From Cellulomonas sp. 73-92 (GTDB taxonomy: Bacteria; Actinomycetota; Actinomycetes; Actinomycetales; Cellulomonadaceae): a stretch of 64,000 nucleotides of DNA. Each line of letters begins with the position of its first letter. Positions within the stretch are counted from its first letter, which is position 1. The stretch is taken from NCBI RefSeq assembly GCF_001898175.1, contig NZ_MKTH01000024.1, positions 1 to 64,000 on the forward strand. The letters are read 5' to 3'. Of this stretch, positions 15,431-24,356 are shown piece by piece. The notes beneath the pieces are model-generated. The model was given only the letters and a program-made list of their open reading frames with translations, was not told the origin of the DNA and searched no databases. Made by a program: the position numbers and the translations under genes.

Positions 15431-18400
15431 ATGACCACCGAGCACACGGCCGACCCGGCCGCCCCGATCTTCCGGTTCGGTTCGTTCCTGCGCCGCGGCG
15501 AGGCGTCGCCGGACACCCGGCAGATCTTCCTCACCGGCGGCCGCGACGCCGACACCTTCTACCGGGACCGGTGGAGCCACGACAAGATCGTGCGCTCCAC
15601 CCACGGCGTCAACTGCACCGGCTCCTGCTCGTGGAACGTGTACGTCAAGGACGGCGTCATCACGTGGGAGACCCAGGCGGTGGACTACCCCTCGACGGGG
15701 CCGGACATGCCCGAGTACGAGCCGCGCGGCTGCCCCCGCGGCGCGGCGTTCTCCTGGTACACGTACTCCCCCACGCGGATCCGCTACCCCTACGTGCGGG
15801 GCGTTCTGCTCGACGCCTACCGGGCGGCCAAGGCCCGGCTGGGTGACCCGGTGCTGGCGTGGCGGGACGTCGTCGAGAACCCCGTCACCTCGAGCGCCTA
15901 CAAGCGGGCGCGCGGCAAGGGCGGCCTGGTCCGCTCGTCGTGGGCGGAGGCCACCGAGATCGCCGCCGCCGCGCACGTCTACACGATCAAGCGGTACGGG
16001 CCGGACCGGCTGGCCGGCCTGTCCGTGATCCCCGCGATGTCGATGATCAGCTACGGCGCGGGCTCGCGGTTCTACGAGCTGCTCGGCGGCACCATGCTGT
16101 CGTTCTACGACTGGTACGCCGACCTGCCCGTGGCCTCGCCGCAGGTGTTCGGGGACCAGACCGACGTGCCGGAGTCCGGCGACTGGTTCAACGCGGGCTA
16201 CCTCATGATGTGGGGCTCCAACATCCCGGTGACCCGCACGCCCGACGCGCACTTCATGACCGAGGCGCGCTACCACGGCCAGAAGGTCGTCGGGATCTCG
16301 CCCGACTACGCCGACAGCACCAAGTTCGCCGACGAGTGGCTGCGGATCTCCCCCGGGACCGATGGCGCCCTCGCCATGGCGATGGGGCACGTCATCCTCT
16401 CGGAGTTCCACGTCCGAGAGCGCACGCCGTACTTCCTGCAGTACATGACGCGGTTCACCGACAGCCCGTTCCTGATCCGGCTCAAGGCGCGCGACAACGC
16501 GTTCGTCCCGGGCAAGTTCCTCGTCGCCGCCGACGTGGCCACCGGCGGCGTCGTCGAGCCCTCGTCGTCCGCGGTGCGCGACGAAACCCTCGCGAGCACC
16601 CCGCACGCCGCCTTCCGCCCGCTGGTGTGGGACCGGGTCGGCGGCATCGCCGACCCCGGCGGCACCCTGGCCGACCACTACGGGCCCGAGGGCGAGGGGC
16701 GCTGGAACCTCGACCTGTCCGGGGTCGACCCGGTGCTGTCGATATCCGAGCTGCCCGGCGCCGAGCCGGTCGAGCTGCTGCTGCCTCGGTTCGACCTGCC
16801 GGGGGCGGCCGGCCAGGGCTCGGTCGGCGCCGGCGTCGTGCGCCGCGGCGTGCCGGCCGTGCGCGTCGGCGACGAGTACCTGACGACCGTCTACGACGTC
16901 CTGCTCGCCCAGTACGCCGTCGGGCGCGAGGGGCTGCCGGGCGAGTGGCCGAAGGGGTACGACGACGCGACCGTCCCCGCCACCCCGGCGTGGCAGGAGG
17001 AGCTGACCGGCGTGCCGGCCGCCGCGGCCGAGCGCATCGGGCGGGAGTTCGCCCGCAACGCGGAGCAGACCGGCGGGCGGTCGATGATCGTCATGGGCGC
17101 CGGGACCAACCACTTCTTCCACTCCGACGAGATCTACCGAACCTTCCTCGCGCTGACGACGATGTGCGGCACGCAGGGCGTCAACGGCGGCGGCTGGGCG
17201 CACTACGTCGGCCAGGAGAAGGTGCGGCCGCTCACCGGCTGGGCGCAGCACGCCTTCGCCCTCGACTGGCACCGCCCGCCGCGGCAGATGATCTCGGCCG
17301 GCTTCTTCTACCTGCTCACCGACCAGTGGCGGTACGACGGGACGCCGGTGGCGCGGCTCGCCTCGCCGCTGTCCGAGGGCTCGCTCGACGGCCTGACGAC
17401 CGCGGACACGCTCGTCGAGTCGATGAAGCGCGGCTGGATGCCCTCCTTCCCGACGTTCTCCCGCTCGTCGCTGCTGCTCGGCCAGGAGGCCCGGGAGGCC
17501 GGCGTCGACCCCCAGGACTGGGTGGTCTCGCAGCTGAAGTCCGGCGACCTGCGGTTCGCGTGCGAGGACCCCGACGACCCGGAGAACTTCCCGCGCATCC
17601 TCACCTCGTGGCGGACCAACCTGCTGGGCTCGCACGCCAAGGGCGCCGAGTTCTTCTACCGGCACGTGCTCGGCACCGACTCCGCCGCACAGGCCGAGGA
17701 GGTGCCCGAGGAGCGCCGCCCGAAGCACATGACGTGGCGAGAGACGGCGGCCGCCGGGAAGATCGACCTGCTGCTCACCTTGGACTTCCGCAACACGTCC
17801 ACCACGCTCTACTCCGACATCGTCCTGCCGGCCGCGACCTGGTACGAGAAGAGCGACCTGTCGTCGACGGACATGCACCCGTTCGTCCACGCCTTCGACG
17901 CGGCGATCGACCCGCCGTGGGAGGCGCGCACCGACTTCCAGACGTTCCAGACCCTCGCGGCGCTCGTCTCCCAGCTGGCCGCGCGGCACCTGGGCGTGCA
18001 GACCGACGTCGTGGCGGCACCGATCGCCCACGACAGCCCCGACGAGTTCGCCAACCCCGGCGGGGTCGTGCCCGACATCGCCACCGTCGGGCTCGTCCCC
18101 GGCGTGACGATGCCGAAGCTCATCGTCACCGAGCGCGACTACACCGCGATCCTCGACAAGTTCAACACCATCGGCCCACTGGCCGACGGCGCCGGGATGA
18201 TGACCAAGGGCGTGCGTTTCTCCCCGCACCGGGAGATCGCTGCGCTCGGCCGGCTCAACGGCACGGCGGAGGGTGGTCCCGGCGACGGGCGCCCGCTCGT
18301 CGACACCGACGCGAAGGCCGCGGACATGGTGCTGGCGCTCTCGGGCACGACGAACGGGCGGCTGGCCGCGGAGGGCTTCGCCGACCTGGCGCGGCGCACC

Positions 18401-19186
18401 GGCACCGAGCTCGCGTCGCTGGCCGAGGGTTCGGAGGACCGCCGCATCACGTTCGCGGACCTGCAGGCCCACGGCCCGCAGCCTGTCGTCACGTCGCCGG
18501 AGTGGTCCGGGTCGGAGCACGGCGGGCGGCGGTACTCCGCGTTCGTCGTCAACATCGAGCACTCGCGGCCGTTCCACACGCTCACCGGGCGCCAGCACTA
18601 CTACCTCGACCACGACTGGATGCGGGACATGGGCGAGTCGCTGCCGGTGTTCCGCCCGCCGCTGGACCTGCACCACCTGTACGGCGAGGCGGCCGTCGGC
18701 TCGACCGGCAGCGCGCCGGGCGGCGAGGCGCAGGTTGCCGTGCGCTACCTCACCCCGCACAACAAGTGGTCGATCCACTCCCAGTACTTCGACAACCTCC
18801 ACATGCTCACGCTCGGGCGCGGCGGGCAGACGATCTGGATGAGCCCGGCGGACGCCGACAAGGTCGGGGTCCGCGACAACGACTGGATCGAGGCAACCAA
18901 CCGGAACGGGGTCGTCGTCGCCCGCGCGGTCGTCTCGCACCGGATGCCCGAGGGCACGGTGTTCATGTACCACGCACAGGAACGGACCATGGGCACGCCG
19001 CTGTCGGAGACCTCCGGCAAGCGCGGCGGCGTCCACAACTCGCTCACCCGGGTGCTCATCAAGCCGTCGCACCTCATCGGGGGCTACGCCCAGCAGACGT
19101 ACGCCTTCAACTACATCGGGCCCACGGGCAACCAGCGCGACGAGGTCACCCTCATCCGCCGCCGCTCCCAGGAGGTGCAGTTCTGA
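15431..19186 (+). CDS. narG: Respiratory nitrate reductase alpha subunit NarG
   Basis: A 1251-aa molybdenum enzyme, the full family length. Near residue 60, STHGVNCTGSCSWNVYVKD provides His and Cys ligands of the FS0 iron-sulfur cluster. The Mo-bisMGD pocket blocks TDVPESGDWFNAGYLMMWG and PVTRTPDAHFMTEARYHGQK are intact, as is the C-terminal IGPTGNQRDEVT. It reduces nitrate to nitrite on the cytoplasmic side using electrons from NarH. The RBS is GGAAGG 7 bases before ATG. It shares TGATG with narH. There is no twin-arginine signal beyond the usual N-terminal vestige. Confidence 0.96.
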   Translation: MTTEHTADPAAPIFRFGSFLRRGEASPDTRQIFLTGGRDADTFYRDRWSHDKIVRSTHGVNCTGSCSWNVYVKDGVITWETQAVDYPSTGPDMPEYEPRGCPRGAAFSWYTYSPTRIRYPYVRGVLLDAYRAAKARLGDPVLAWRDVVENPVTSSAYKRARGKGGLVRSSWAEATEIAAAAHVYTIKRYGPDRLAGLSVIPAMSMISYGAGSRFYELLGGTMLSFYDWYADLPVASPQVFGDQTDVPESGDWFNAGYLMMWGSNIPVTRTPDAHFMTEARYHGQKVVGISPDYADSTKFADEWLRISPGTDGALAMAMGHVILSEFHVRERTPYFLQYMTRFTDSPFLIRLKARDNAFVPGKFLVAADVATGGVVEPSSSAVRDETLASTPHAAFRPLVWDRVGGIADPGGTLADHYGPEGEGRWNLDLSGVDPVLSISELPGAEPVELLLPRFDLPGAAGQGSVGAGVVRRGVPAVRVGDEYLTTVYDVLLAQYAVGREGLPGEWPKGYDDATVPATPAWQEELTGVPAAAAERIGREFARNAEQTGGRSMIVMGAGTNHFFHSDEIYRTFLALTTMCGTQGVNGGGWAHYVGQEKVRPLTGWAQHAFALDWHRPPRQMISAGFFYLLTDQWRYDGTPVARLASPLSEGSLDGLTTADTLVESMKRGWMPSFPTFSRSSLLLGQEAREAGVDPQDWVVSQLKSGDLRFACEDPDDPENFPRILTSWRTNLLGSHAKGAEFFYRHVLGTDSAAQAEEVPEERRPKHMTWRETAAAGKIDLLLTLDFRNTSTTLYSDIVLPAATWYEKSDLSSTDMHPFVHAFDAAIDPPWEARTDFQTFQTLAALVSQLAARHLGVQTDVVAAPIAHDSPDEFANPGGVVPDIATVGLVPGVTMPKLIVTERDYTAILDKFNTIGPLADGAGMMTKGVRFSPHREIAALGRLNGTAEGGPGDGRPLVDTDAKAADMVLALSGTTNGRLAAEGFADLARRTGTELASLAEGSEDRRITFADLQAHGPQPVVTSPEWSGSEHGGRRYSAFVVNIEHSRPFHTLTGRQHYYLDHDWMRDMGESLPVFRPPLDLHHLYGEAAVGSTGSAPGGEAQVAVRYLTPHNKWSIHSQYFDNLHMLTLGRGGQTIWMSPADADKVGVRDNDWIEATNRNGVVVARAVVSHRMPEGTVFMYHAQERTMGTPLSETSGKRGGVHNSLTRVLIKPSHLIGGYAQQTYAFNYIGPTGNQRDEVTLIRRRSQEVQF

Positions 19187-20847
19187 TGAAGGTCATGGCC
19201 CAGATCGCCATGGTGATGAACCTCGACAAGTGCATCGGCTGCCACACCTGCTCGGTGACCTGCAAGCAGGCGTGGACGAACCGGACCGGCGCCGAGTACA
19301 TGTGGTTCAACAACGTCGAGACCCGGCCTGGCGTGGGCTACCCCCACACGTGGGAGGACCAGGACACCTGGCACGGCGGCTGGGCGCGGACGAAGAAGGG
19401 CCGGCTCAAGCCGCGCTCCGGCGGCCGGCTCGCGCGGCTCGCGAAGATCTTCGCCAACCCGGACCTGCCGGAGCTCGTCGACTACTACGAGCCGTGGAGC
19501 TACGAGTACGACAAGCTGCTGTCGGCGCCCAAGGACTCGGCAGCCTTCCCCGTCGCGCGGCCCGTCAGCCAAATCACCGGCAAGCCGATGGACAAGATCA
19601 CGTGGGGCCCGAACTGGGACGACGACCTGGGCGGCTCGACGGAGACCATGAGCCAGGACCCGGTGCTGGCGCAGATGAACCTCGACGTCCGCACCGAGAT
19701 CGAGCAGACGTTCATGTTCTACCTGCCGCGCATCTGCGAGCACTGCCTCAACCCGACCTGCGTCGCCGCCTGCCCGTCCGGCGCGATGTACAAGCGGGCG
19801 GAGGACGGCATCGTCCTCGTCGACCAGGACCGGTGCCGTGGCTGGCGCATGTGCGTCTCGTCGTGCCCCTACAAGAAGGTGTACTTCAACCACACCACGG
19901 GCAAGGCCGAGAAGTGCACGCTGTGCTACCCGCGCCTGGAGGCCGGGCAGCCGACGATCTGCTCGGAGACCTGCGTAGGCCGGCTGCGCTACCTCGGCGT
20001 GCTGCTCTACGACGCCGACCGCGTCGGCGAGGCCGCGGCCGTCGAGGACCCGCAGGACCTCTATCCCGCCCAGCGCTCGGTGCTGCTCGACCCGTACGAC
20101 CCGCAGGTCGTCGCCGCCGCCCGCCGCGACGGCGTACCGGAGTCCTGGATCCAGGCCGCCCAGGACTCGCCGATCTGGGCCCTCATCGACACCTACGAGG
20201 TGGCCCTCCCCCTGCACCCGGAGTACCGGACGCTGCCGATGGTCTGGTACATCCCGCCGCTGTCGCCGGTGGTCGACCAGGTGACGGCCTCGGGCAACGA
20301 CGGCGAGGACCACAAGATCCTGCTCACGGCCCTGTCGACGATGCGCATCCCGCTGGAGTACCTCGCCGGGCTGTTCACCGCCGGCGACACCCGCCCGGTG
20401 GAGAGGTCGCTGCGGCGGCTGGCCGCGATGCGCTCCTACATGCGCGACGTCAACCTCGGCGGCGCCGGCGACGAGGACATCGCCGGGGCGGTCGGGATGT
20501 CCGGCGCGCAGGTCGAGGACATGTACCGGCTGCTGGCGATCGCGAAGTACGACGACCGCTACGTCATCCCCACCACGCACCCGGAGACCCCGCGCGGCAT
20601 CGCCGCGCTCGGCCAGGACGTGTCCGATCTCATCGGCGCGGGCGACGGGTCCCCGGAGGCGTGCTCGGTCTCGACGTTCCACGGCCAGAGCACGCTGCGG
20701 ATGACGTCGCGGGGGCGGGCCGCTGCCGCCGCGTCGGCCGCGTCGCAGCCGTCGACGCCGGGGCGCGTGAACCTGCTCGACTGGGGTGGCGACGAGCACG
20801 CCTCCGGGCTGTTCCCACCCGCACCGTCCGAGGGCAGCGACCGATGA
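19186..20847 (+). CDS. narH: Respiratory nitrate reductase beta subunit NarH
   Basis: A 553-aa iron-sulfur subunit. Four Cys groups are visible: CIGCHTCSVTC near residue 16, CEHCLNPTCVAACP near 185, CRGWRMCVSSCP near 218 and CTLCYPRLEAGQPTICSETC near 245. The Trp in CRGWRMC replaces a Cys, as in known NarH, and gives the [3Fe-4S] cluster. It moves electrons from the haem subunit NarI to NarG. The start ATG overlaps the narG stop by one base and its stop overlaps narJ by 4 bases, so the subunits are translationally coupled. Confidence 0.96.
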   Translation: MKVMAQIAMVMNLDKCIGCHTCSVTCKQAWTNRTGAEYMWFNNVETRPGVGYPHTWEDQDTWHGGWARTKKGRLKPRSGGRLARLAKIFANPDLPELVDYYEPWSYEYDKLLSAPKDSAAFPVARPVSQITGKPMDKITWGPNWDDDLGGSTETMSQDPVLAQMNLDVRTEIEQTFMFYLPRICEHCLNPTCVAACPSGAMYKRAEDGIVLVDQDRCRGWRMCVSSCPYKKVYFNHTTGKAEKCTLCYPRLEAGQPTICSETCVGRLRYLGVLLYDADRVGEAAAVEDPQDLYPAQRSVLLDPYDPQVVAAARRDGVPESWIQAAQDSPIWALIDTYEVALPLHPEYRTLPMVWYIPPLSPVVDQVTASGNDGEDHKILLTALSTMRIPLEYLAGLFTAGDTRPVERSLRRLAAMRSYMRDVNLGGAGDEDIAGAVGMSGAQVEDMYRLLAIAKYDDRYVIPTTHPETPRGIAALGQDVSDLIGAGDGSPEACSVSTFHGQSTLRMTSRGRAAAAASAASQPSTPGRVNLLDWGGDEHASGLFPPAPSEGSDR

Positions 20848-21527
20848 CCGCCCGGATGGTCGACTCACCCCGGCTGCCGCGCCTCGAGCGCACCGCCTGC
20901 ACGCCGGACCAGCTGCGCACCGCGCACATGATCGTGTCGGTGCTGCTGGACTACCCCGGCGAGGCGTACGACGAGGCCCTGGCGGCCGCGTCGGAGTCGG
21001 CCGCTGGACTGCCGGCCGCGGTGCGCGACGACGTGCAGGAGTTCGTCGCCTGGGCCCGGTCCACCGGGGCACGGGCCGTCGCCGAGCACTACGTCGACAC
21101 GTTCGACCAGCGGCGCCGGTGCGCGCTCTACCTCAGCTACTACGCCGTCGGCGACACGCGGCAGCGCGGCGTGGCGATCCTCGGCTTCAAGGCCGTGGTG
21201 CGGGCGCTCGGCTTCGAGCTGGGGCGCGACGAGCTGGCGGACTACCTGCCGCTGGTCCTCGAGCTGTCCGGCCGCACCGGCGACCGGGTGGTGCTCGAGC
21301 TGCTCGCCTCGCACCGCGACGGCATCGAGGTGATGCGCTCCGCGCTGCGCGGCTTCCGCTCCCCCTACGCCCACCTGCTCGACGCGCTGTGCCGCACGCT
21401 GCCGCCGATCGACGAGCGGACTTCCGAGCGCTACCAGCGCCTCGTCACCCAGGGACCGCCCGCCGAGATGGTGGGCGTGGGCACGTCGCTGCCGTTCCCC
21501 CTCCCGGACAGGAGTGCTCAGCCGTGA
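20844..21527 (+). CDS. narJ: Nitrate reductase assembly chaperone NarJ
   Basis: A 227-aa all-helical protein of the NarJ/DmsD/TorD family. The key segment HYVDTFDQRRRCALYLSYYAVGDTRQRGVAIL is the conserved chaperone core, and LPLVLELSGRT is typical of NarJ. It inserts Mo cofactor into NarG and holds apo-NarGH before membrane docking. It lies between narH and narI with 4-base overlaps on both sides. Confidence 0.94.
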   Translation: MTARMVDSPRLPRLERTACTPDQLRTAHMIVSVLLDYPGEAYDEALAAASESAAGLPAAVRDDVQEFVAWARSTGARAVAEHYVDTFDQRRRCALYLSYYAVGDTRQRGVAILGFKAVVRALGFELGRDELADYLPLVLELSGRTGDRVVLELLASHRDGIEVMRSALRGFRSPYAHLLDALCRTLPPIDERTSERYQRLVTQGPPAEMVGVGTSLPFPLPDRSAQP

Positions 21528-22297
21528 GCGCCCTCGACACCCTGCTGTGGGTGGCCTTCCCCTACGCCAGCCTCACGCTGCTCGTCGCCGGGCTGGTCTG
21601 GCGCTGGCGCAGCGACCAGTTCGGCTGGACGACGCGCTCGTCCCAGCTGCACGAGAAGGCGATCCTACGGCTGGCCTCGCCGCTGTTCCACGTGGGCTTC
21701 CTCATGGTGATCGCCGGGCACTTCCTCGGCCTCATCATCCCCAAGACGTGGACCGACGCGGTCGGCTTCCGCGAGCAGGCGTACCACGTCCTGGCCACCT
21801 CGGCCGGCTCGCTGGCCGCCCTGCTGACGGTCGTCGGGCTCGTCGGGCTGCTGTGGCGGCGCTTCATCACGCAGTCCGTACGGCTGGCCACGACCCGCCG
21901 CGACAAGGTGATGTACGTGCTGCTCACGCTGCCGATCCTGCTGGGCACGTGGGCCACGCTGTCCACCCAGCTGTTCGGCCAGCCCGGCGGCTACGACTAC
22001 CGCGAGACGATCAGCCCCTGGCTGCGCTCGATCCTCACGTTCACGCCCCAGGCCGAGGCGATGCCCACCGTGCCGCTCGCGTTCCGGCTGCACATCATCG
22101 CGGGGTTCCTGCTGTTCGCGATCTGGCCCTTCACGCGCCTGGTGCACGCCGTCACCATCCCGGTGCAGTACCCCACGCGGCCGTACATCGTGTACCGCGC
22201 CCGGCAGGCGTCCGTCTCCGCCGCGCCGACCCGCCGCGGGTGGGCACCGGTGGACACCACCACGGCGCACGAGGGCGCCGGGTCCCGTGGCGCGTGA
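21524..22297 (+). CDS. narI: Respiratory nitrate reductase gamma subunit NarI (cytochrome b)
   Basis: A 257-aa membrane protein with five hydrophobic segments. Haem-ligand histidines appear in FHVGFLMVIAGHFLGLIIP and in RLHIIAGFLLFAIWPFTRLVHAV. It oxidises menaquinol and anchors NarGH to the membrane. The GTG start overlaps narJ (GTGA). It is the last gene of the nar operon; a regulator follows 48 bases downstream. Confidence 0.95.
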   Translation: MSALDTLLWVAFPYASLTLLVAGLVWRWRSDQFGWTTRSSQLHEKAILRLASPLFHVGFLMVIAGHFLGLIIPKTWTDAVGFREQAYHVLATSAGSLAALLTVVGLVGLLWRRFITQSVRLATTRRDKVMYVLLTLPILLGTWATLSTQLFGQPGGYDYRETISPWLRSILTFTPQAEAMPTVPLAFRLHIIAGFLLFAIWPFTRLVHAVTIPVQYPTRPYIVYRARQASVSAAPTRRGWAPVDTTTAHEGAGSRGA

Positions 22298-22345
22298 CGT
22301 CCGGCGCGGACCCCGGCCGCGCCGCGTGACAAGATCGTCGGCGAC

Positions 22346-23062
22346 ATGACCAGGACGACGACCACCACCGCCCGCGGCCCGGCGAGCCCGCGGGCGATGA
22401 TGCAGGCCCTCGCCGGGCTCTCGGCCGCCCAGCACGCGCTCCTCGACGAGATCTCGCGGCACCCGCGGCCGGTGACCGTCGCCGACGTCGCGGCCGCGAT
22501 GGGCCTTCACCAGAACTCGGTGCGCGACTCCCTGGCCGTGCTCGTCGACGCCCGGCTCGTCGCCCGCACCCGCCTGCCGGCGGTCGGGCGCGGGCGGCCG
22601 TCCTGGGCGTACGAGTCGGTCGCGCCGACGCAGGCCGCGGCGCTCTCCCGCGAGTTCGCCGACGTGTGCGACGCCGTGGCGGAGCACCTGGCCACCACCG
22701 ACCCCGATCCCGAGGGCGCCGCGCACGACATCGGCGTGCGGTGGGGCCGCCGCATGATGGACCTGCTCGCCGCCGGCCCGCAGGCGCCCGCCGACGACCT
22801 CGTCGACGCGCACGCGGGCCGGATCCGGCTGCTCATGTCGTCGCTCGGCTACCAGGCACGGGCCGACGAGCCGACGCGGATCACGCTCCACCAGTGCCCG
22901 CTGCGCACGGAGGGCGCCGTCCCGGTGCCGCTGGTCTGCCAGATGCACCGCGGCATGCTCGACGAGATGCTCCAGACCATGTCGGGCGGCGCCGTCGTCG
23001 GCACGCTGACGCCCTTCGCCGGGGCCGACTACTGCATGATCGAGGTCGGCGCCTCGTCCTGA
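22346..23062 (+). CDS. HTH regulator with three C-terminal cysteines (SufR/ArnR-like), probable Fe-S or metal sensor
   Basis: A 238-aa protein. The N-terminal winged helix reads VTVADVAAAMGLHQNSVRDSLAVLVDARLVARTR, then the wing GRGRPSWAYE. The C-terminal half carries Cys184, Cys198 (CPLRTEGAVPVPLVC, spacing C-x13-C) and Cys230 (DYCMIEV). Iron-sulfur regulators such as SufR, and the nitrate/NO-responsive ArnR of corynebacteria, use three such Cys residues; the match here is by layout, not proof. A related protein with nearly the same Cys spacing is at 33403-34047. Its place after narI suggests it controls nitrate respiration, possibly through the repeated element at 12836, 14010 and 23082. Confidence 0.75.
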   Translation: MTRTTTTTARGPASPRAMMQALAGLSAAQHALLDEISRHPRPVTVADVAAAMGLHQNSVRDSLAVLVDARLVARTRLPAVGRGRPSWAYESVAPTQAAALSREFADVCDAVAEHLATTDPDPEGAAHDIGVRWGRRMMDLLAAGPQAPADDLVDAHAGRIRLLMSSLGYQARADEPTRITLHQCPLRTEGAVPVPLVCQMHRGMLDEMLQTMSGGAVVGTLTPFAGADYCMIEVGASS

Positions 23063-23081
23063 CCCCGCGTGGCGCCGACGG

Positions 23082-23110
23082 TTTTTCACGGTGAGATCCG
23101 TAGTAAATTG
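23082..23110 (+). promoter_or_regulatory. Shared regulatory element, copy 3 (moeZ-moeA-moaC operon promoter)
   Basis: TTTTTCACGG (23082-23091), TGAGAT spacer, CCGTAGTAAATTG (23098-23110), nearly identical to the copy at 14010. It lies 20 bases after the regulator stop and 41 bases before the moeZ start. Confidence 0.65.
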
Positions 23111-23150
23111 CCCGGGTCGGAAGTGCCGGACGAGTCTCGGAGGCGGTGTC

Positions 23151-24356
23151 GTGCAGAGCGCAGGCGGGCTCCCACCGCTCGTCGAACCGGGGGCCCCGCT
23201 CGGCGGCGCCGAGTCCGCGCGCACGCAGCGGCAGGCACGGCTGCCGGAGCTCGGCGAGATCGGCCAGCGGCGCCTGGCCAACGCGCGCGTCCTCGTCGTC
23301 GGCGCCGGAGGCCTGGGCGCCCCGGCCCTGCTCTACCTCGCCGCGGCGGGCGTCGGCACCATCGGCATCGTAGACGACGACGTGGTCTCGGTCAGCGACC
23401 TGCACCGTCAGGTGATCCACTCGGCCGGCGCCGTCGGCGAGCCCAAGGTCGACAGCGCCGCGCGGCGCCTCGCCGGGCTGGCCCCCCTGGTCGTCGTGCG
23501 CCGGTACCCGGTGCGGCTCGACGAGACGAACGTCGCCTCGCTGCTCACCGGCTACGACCTCGTTCTCGACGGCGCGGACACCTTCGCCACGCGCTTCCTC
23601 GTCAGCGACGCCTGCGCGGTGGCCGGGCTGCCGCTCGTGTGGGCGTCGGTGCTCCGGTTCGACGCCCAGGTGTCCGTGTTCTGGTCCCACCCACCCTCGG
23701 ACGTCGCGCCCGTGACGCTGCGCGACCTGTTCCCCGAGCCGCCGGCGGCGCACCTGGTCCCCTCGTGCGCCGAGGCGGGCGTCCTCGGAGCCCTGTGCGG
23801 GATCGTCGGCTCGATGATGGCGATCGAGGCGATCAAGCTGGTCGCGGGCATCGGGCGCCCGCTGCTCGGGCGGGTCGCCGTGGTCGACGCGCTGACGATG
23901 CGTGTGCGCGAGGTGCCGCTGGTCCCCGGGCCGGCCGCCCACGAGGACCCTGCCGCCGAAGCGCGGCCGTCGGGCGTACCCGCCCGTGCCGCGTGGGCGC
24001 CGGACGACGGGCCCGGCGCCCTCACCCTCGAGGCGTATCTCGACCTGACCAGGGACCCTGCCCGTCCGACCGTGCTGCTCGACGTCCGCGAGCCGTCCGA
24101 GCACGCCGTCGACGCCCTCGCCGGCGCCGTGAACGTCCCCATCTCGCACCTGGTGCAGGCCGCCCGCGGAGATCAGGTGGCCGAGCTGCTCGCCGCCGCC
24201 GGCGTGCCCGACGACGCACAGGTCGTCGCCTACTGCAGCCACGGGATCCGGGCGGCGCGGGCGGTCGGGATCCTCACGGAGGCAGGCCGGCGTGCGGGCG
24301 TGCTGTCGCCCGAGGCGGTCGCCCGGCTCTGGGCCGCGGAGCGCGTCACGCGATGA
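23151..24356 (+). CDS. moeZ: MoeZ/MoeB-type sulfur-carrier adenylyltransferase with rhodanese domain
   Basis: A 401-aa fusion. The N-terminal ThiF/E1-like domain has the nucleotide loop VLVVGAGGLGAPALLYLAAAG and the segments LVLDGADTFATR and HLVPSCAEAGVLGALCG. The C-terminal rhodanese domain has TVLLDVREPSEH and the active-site loop YCSHGIRAARA with the sulfur-carrying Cys. It adenylates and sulfurates the C-terminal Gly-Gly of MoaD-type carriers. Start GTG 23151 is chosen for GGAGG 7 bases upstream. First gene of the moeZ-moeA-moaC-mobA-moaD operon. One zinc Cys-x2-Cys pair common in MoeB is not evident. Confidence 0.9.
   Translation: MQSAGGLPPLVEPGAPLGGAESARTQRQARLPELGEIGQRRLANARVLVVGAGGLGAPALLYLAAAGVGTIGIVDDDVVSVSDLHRQVIHSAGAVGEPKVDSAARRLAGLAPLVVVRRYPVRLDETNVASLLTGYDLVLDGADTFATRFLVSDACAVAGLPLVWASVLRFDAQVSVFWSHPPSDVAPVTLRDLFPEPPAAHLVPSCAEAGVLGALCGIVGSMMAIEAIKLVAGIGRPLLGRVAVVDALTMRVREVPLVPGPAAHEDPAAEARPSGVPARAAWAPDDGPGALTLEAYLDLTRDPARPTVLLDVREPSEHAVDALAGAVNVPISHLVQAARGDQVAELLAAAGVPDDAQVVAYCSHGIRAARAVGILTEAGRRAGVLSPEAVARLWAAERVTR

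Noticed and set aside
15326..19072. A 1248-codon open frame on the minus strand, antisense to narG
   Set aside because: It is the GC-bias shadow of narG: Arg/Val/Gly-rich without family motifs, while the plus strand encodes a complete NarG.
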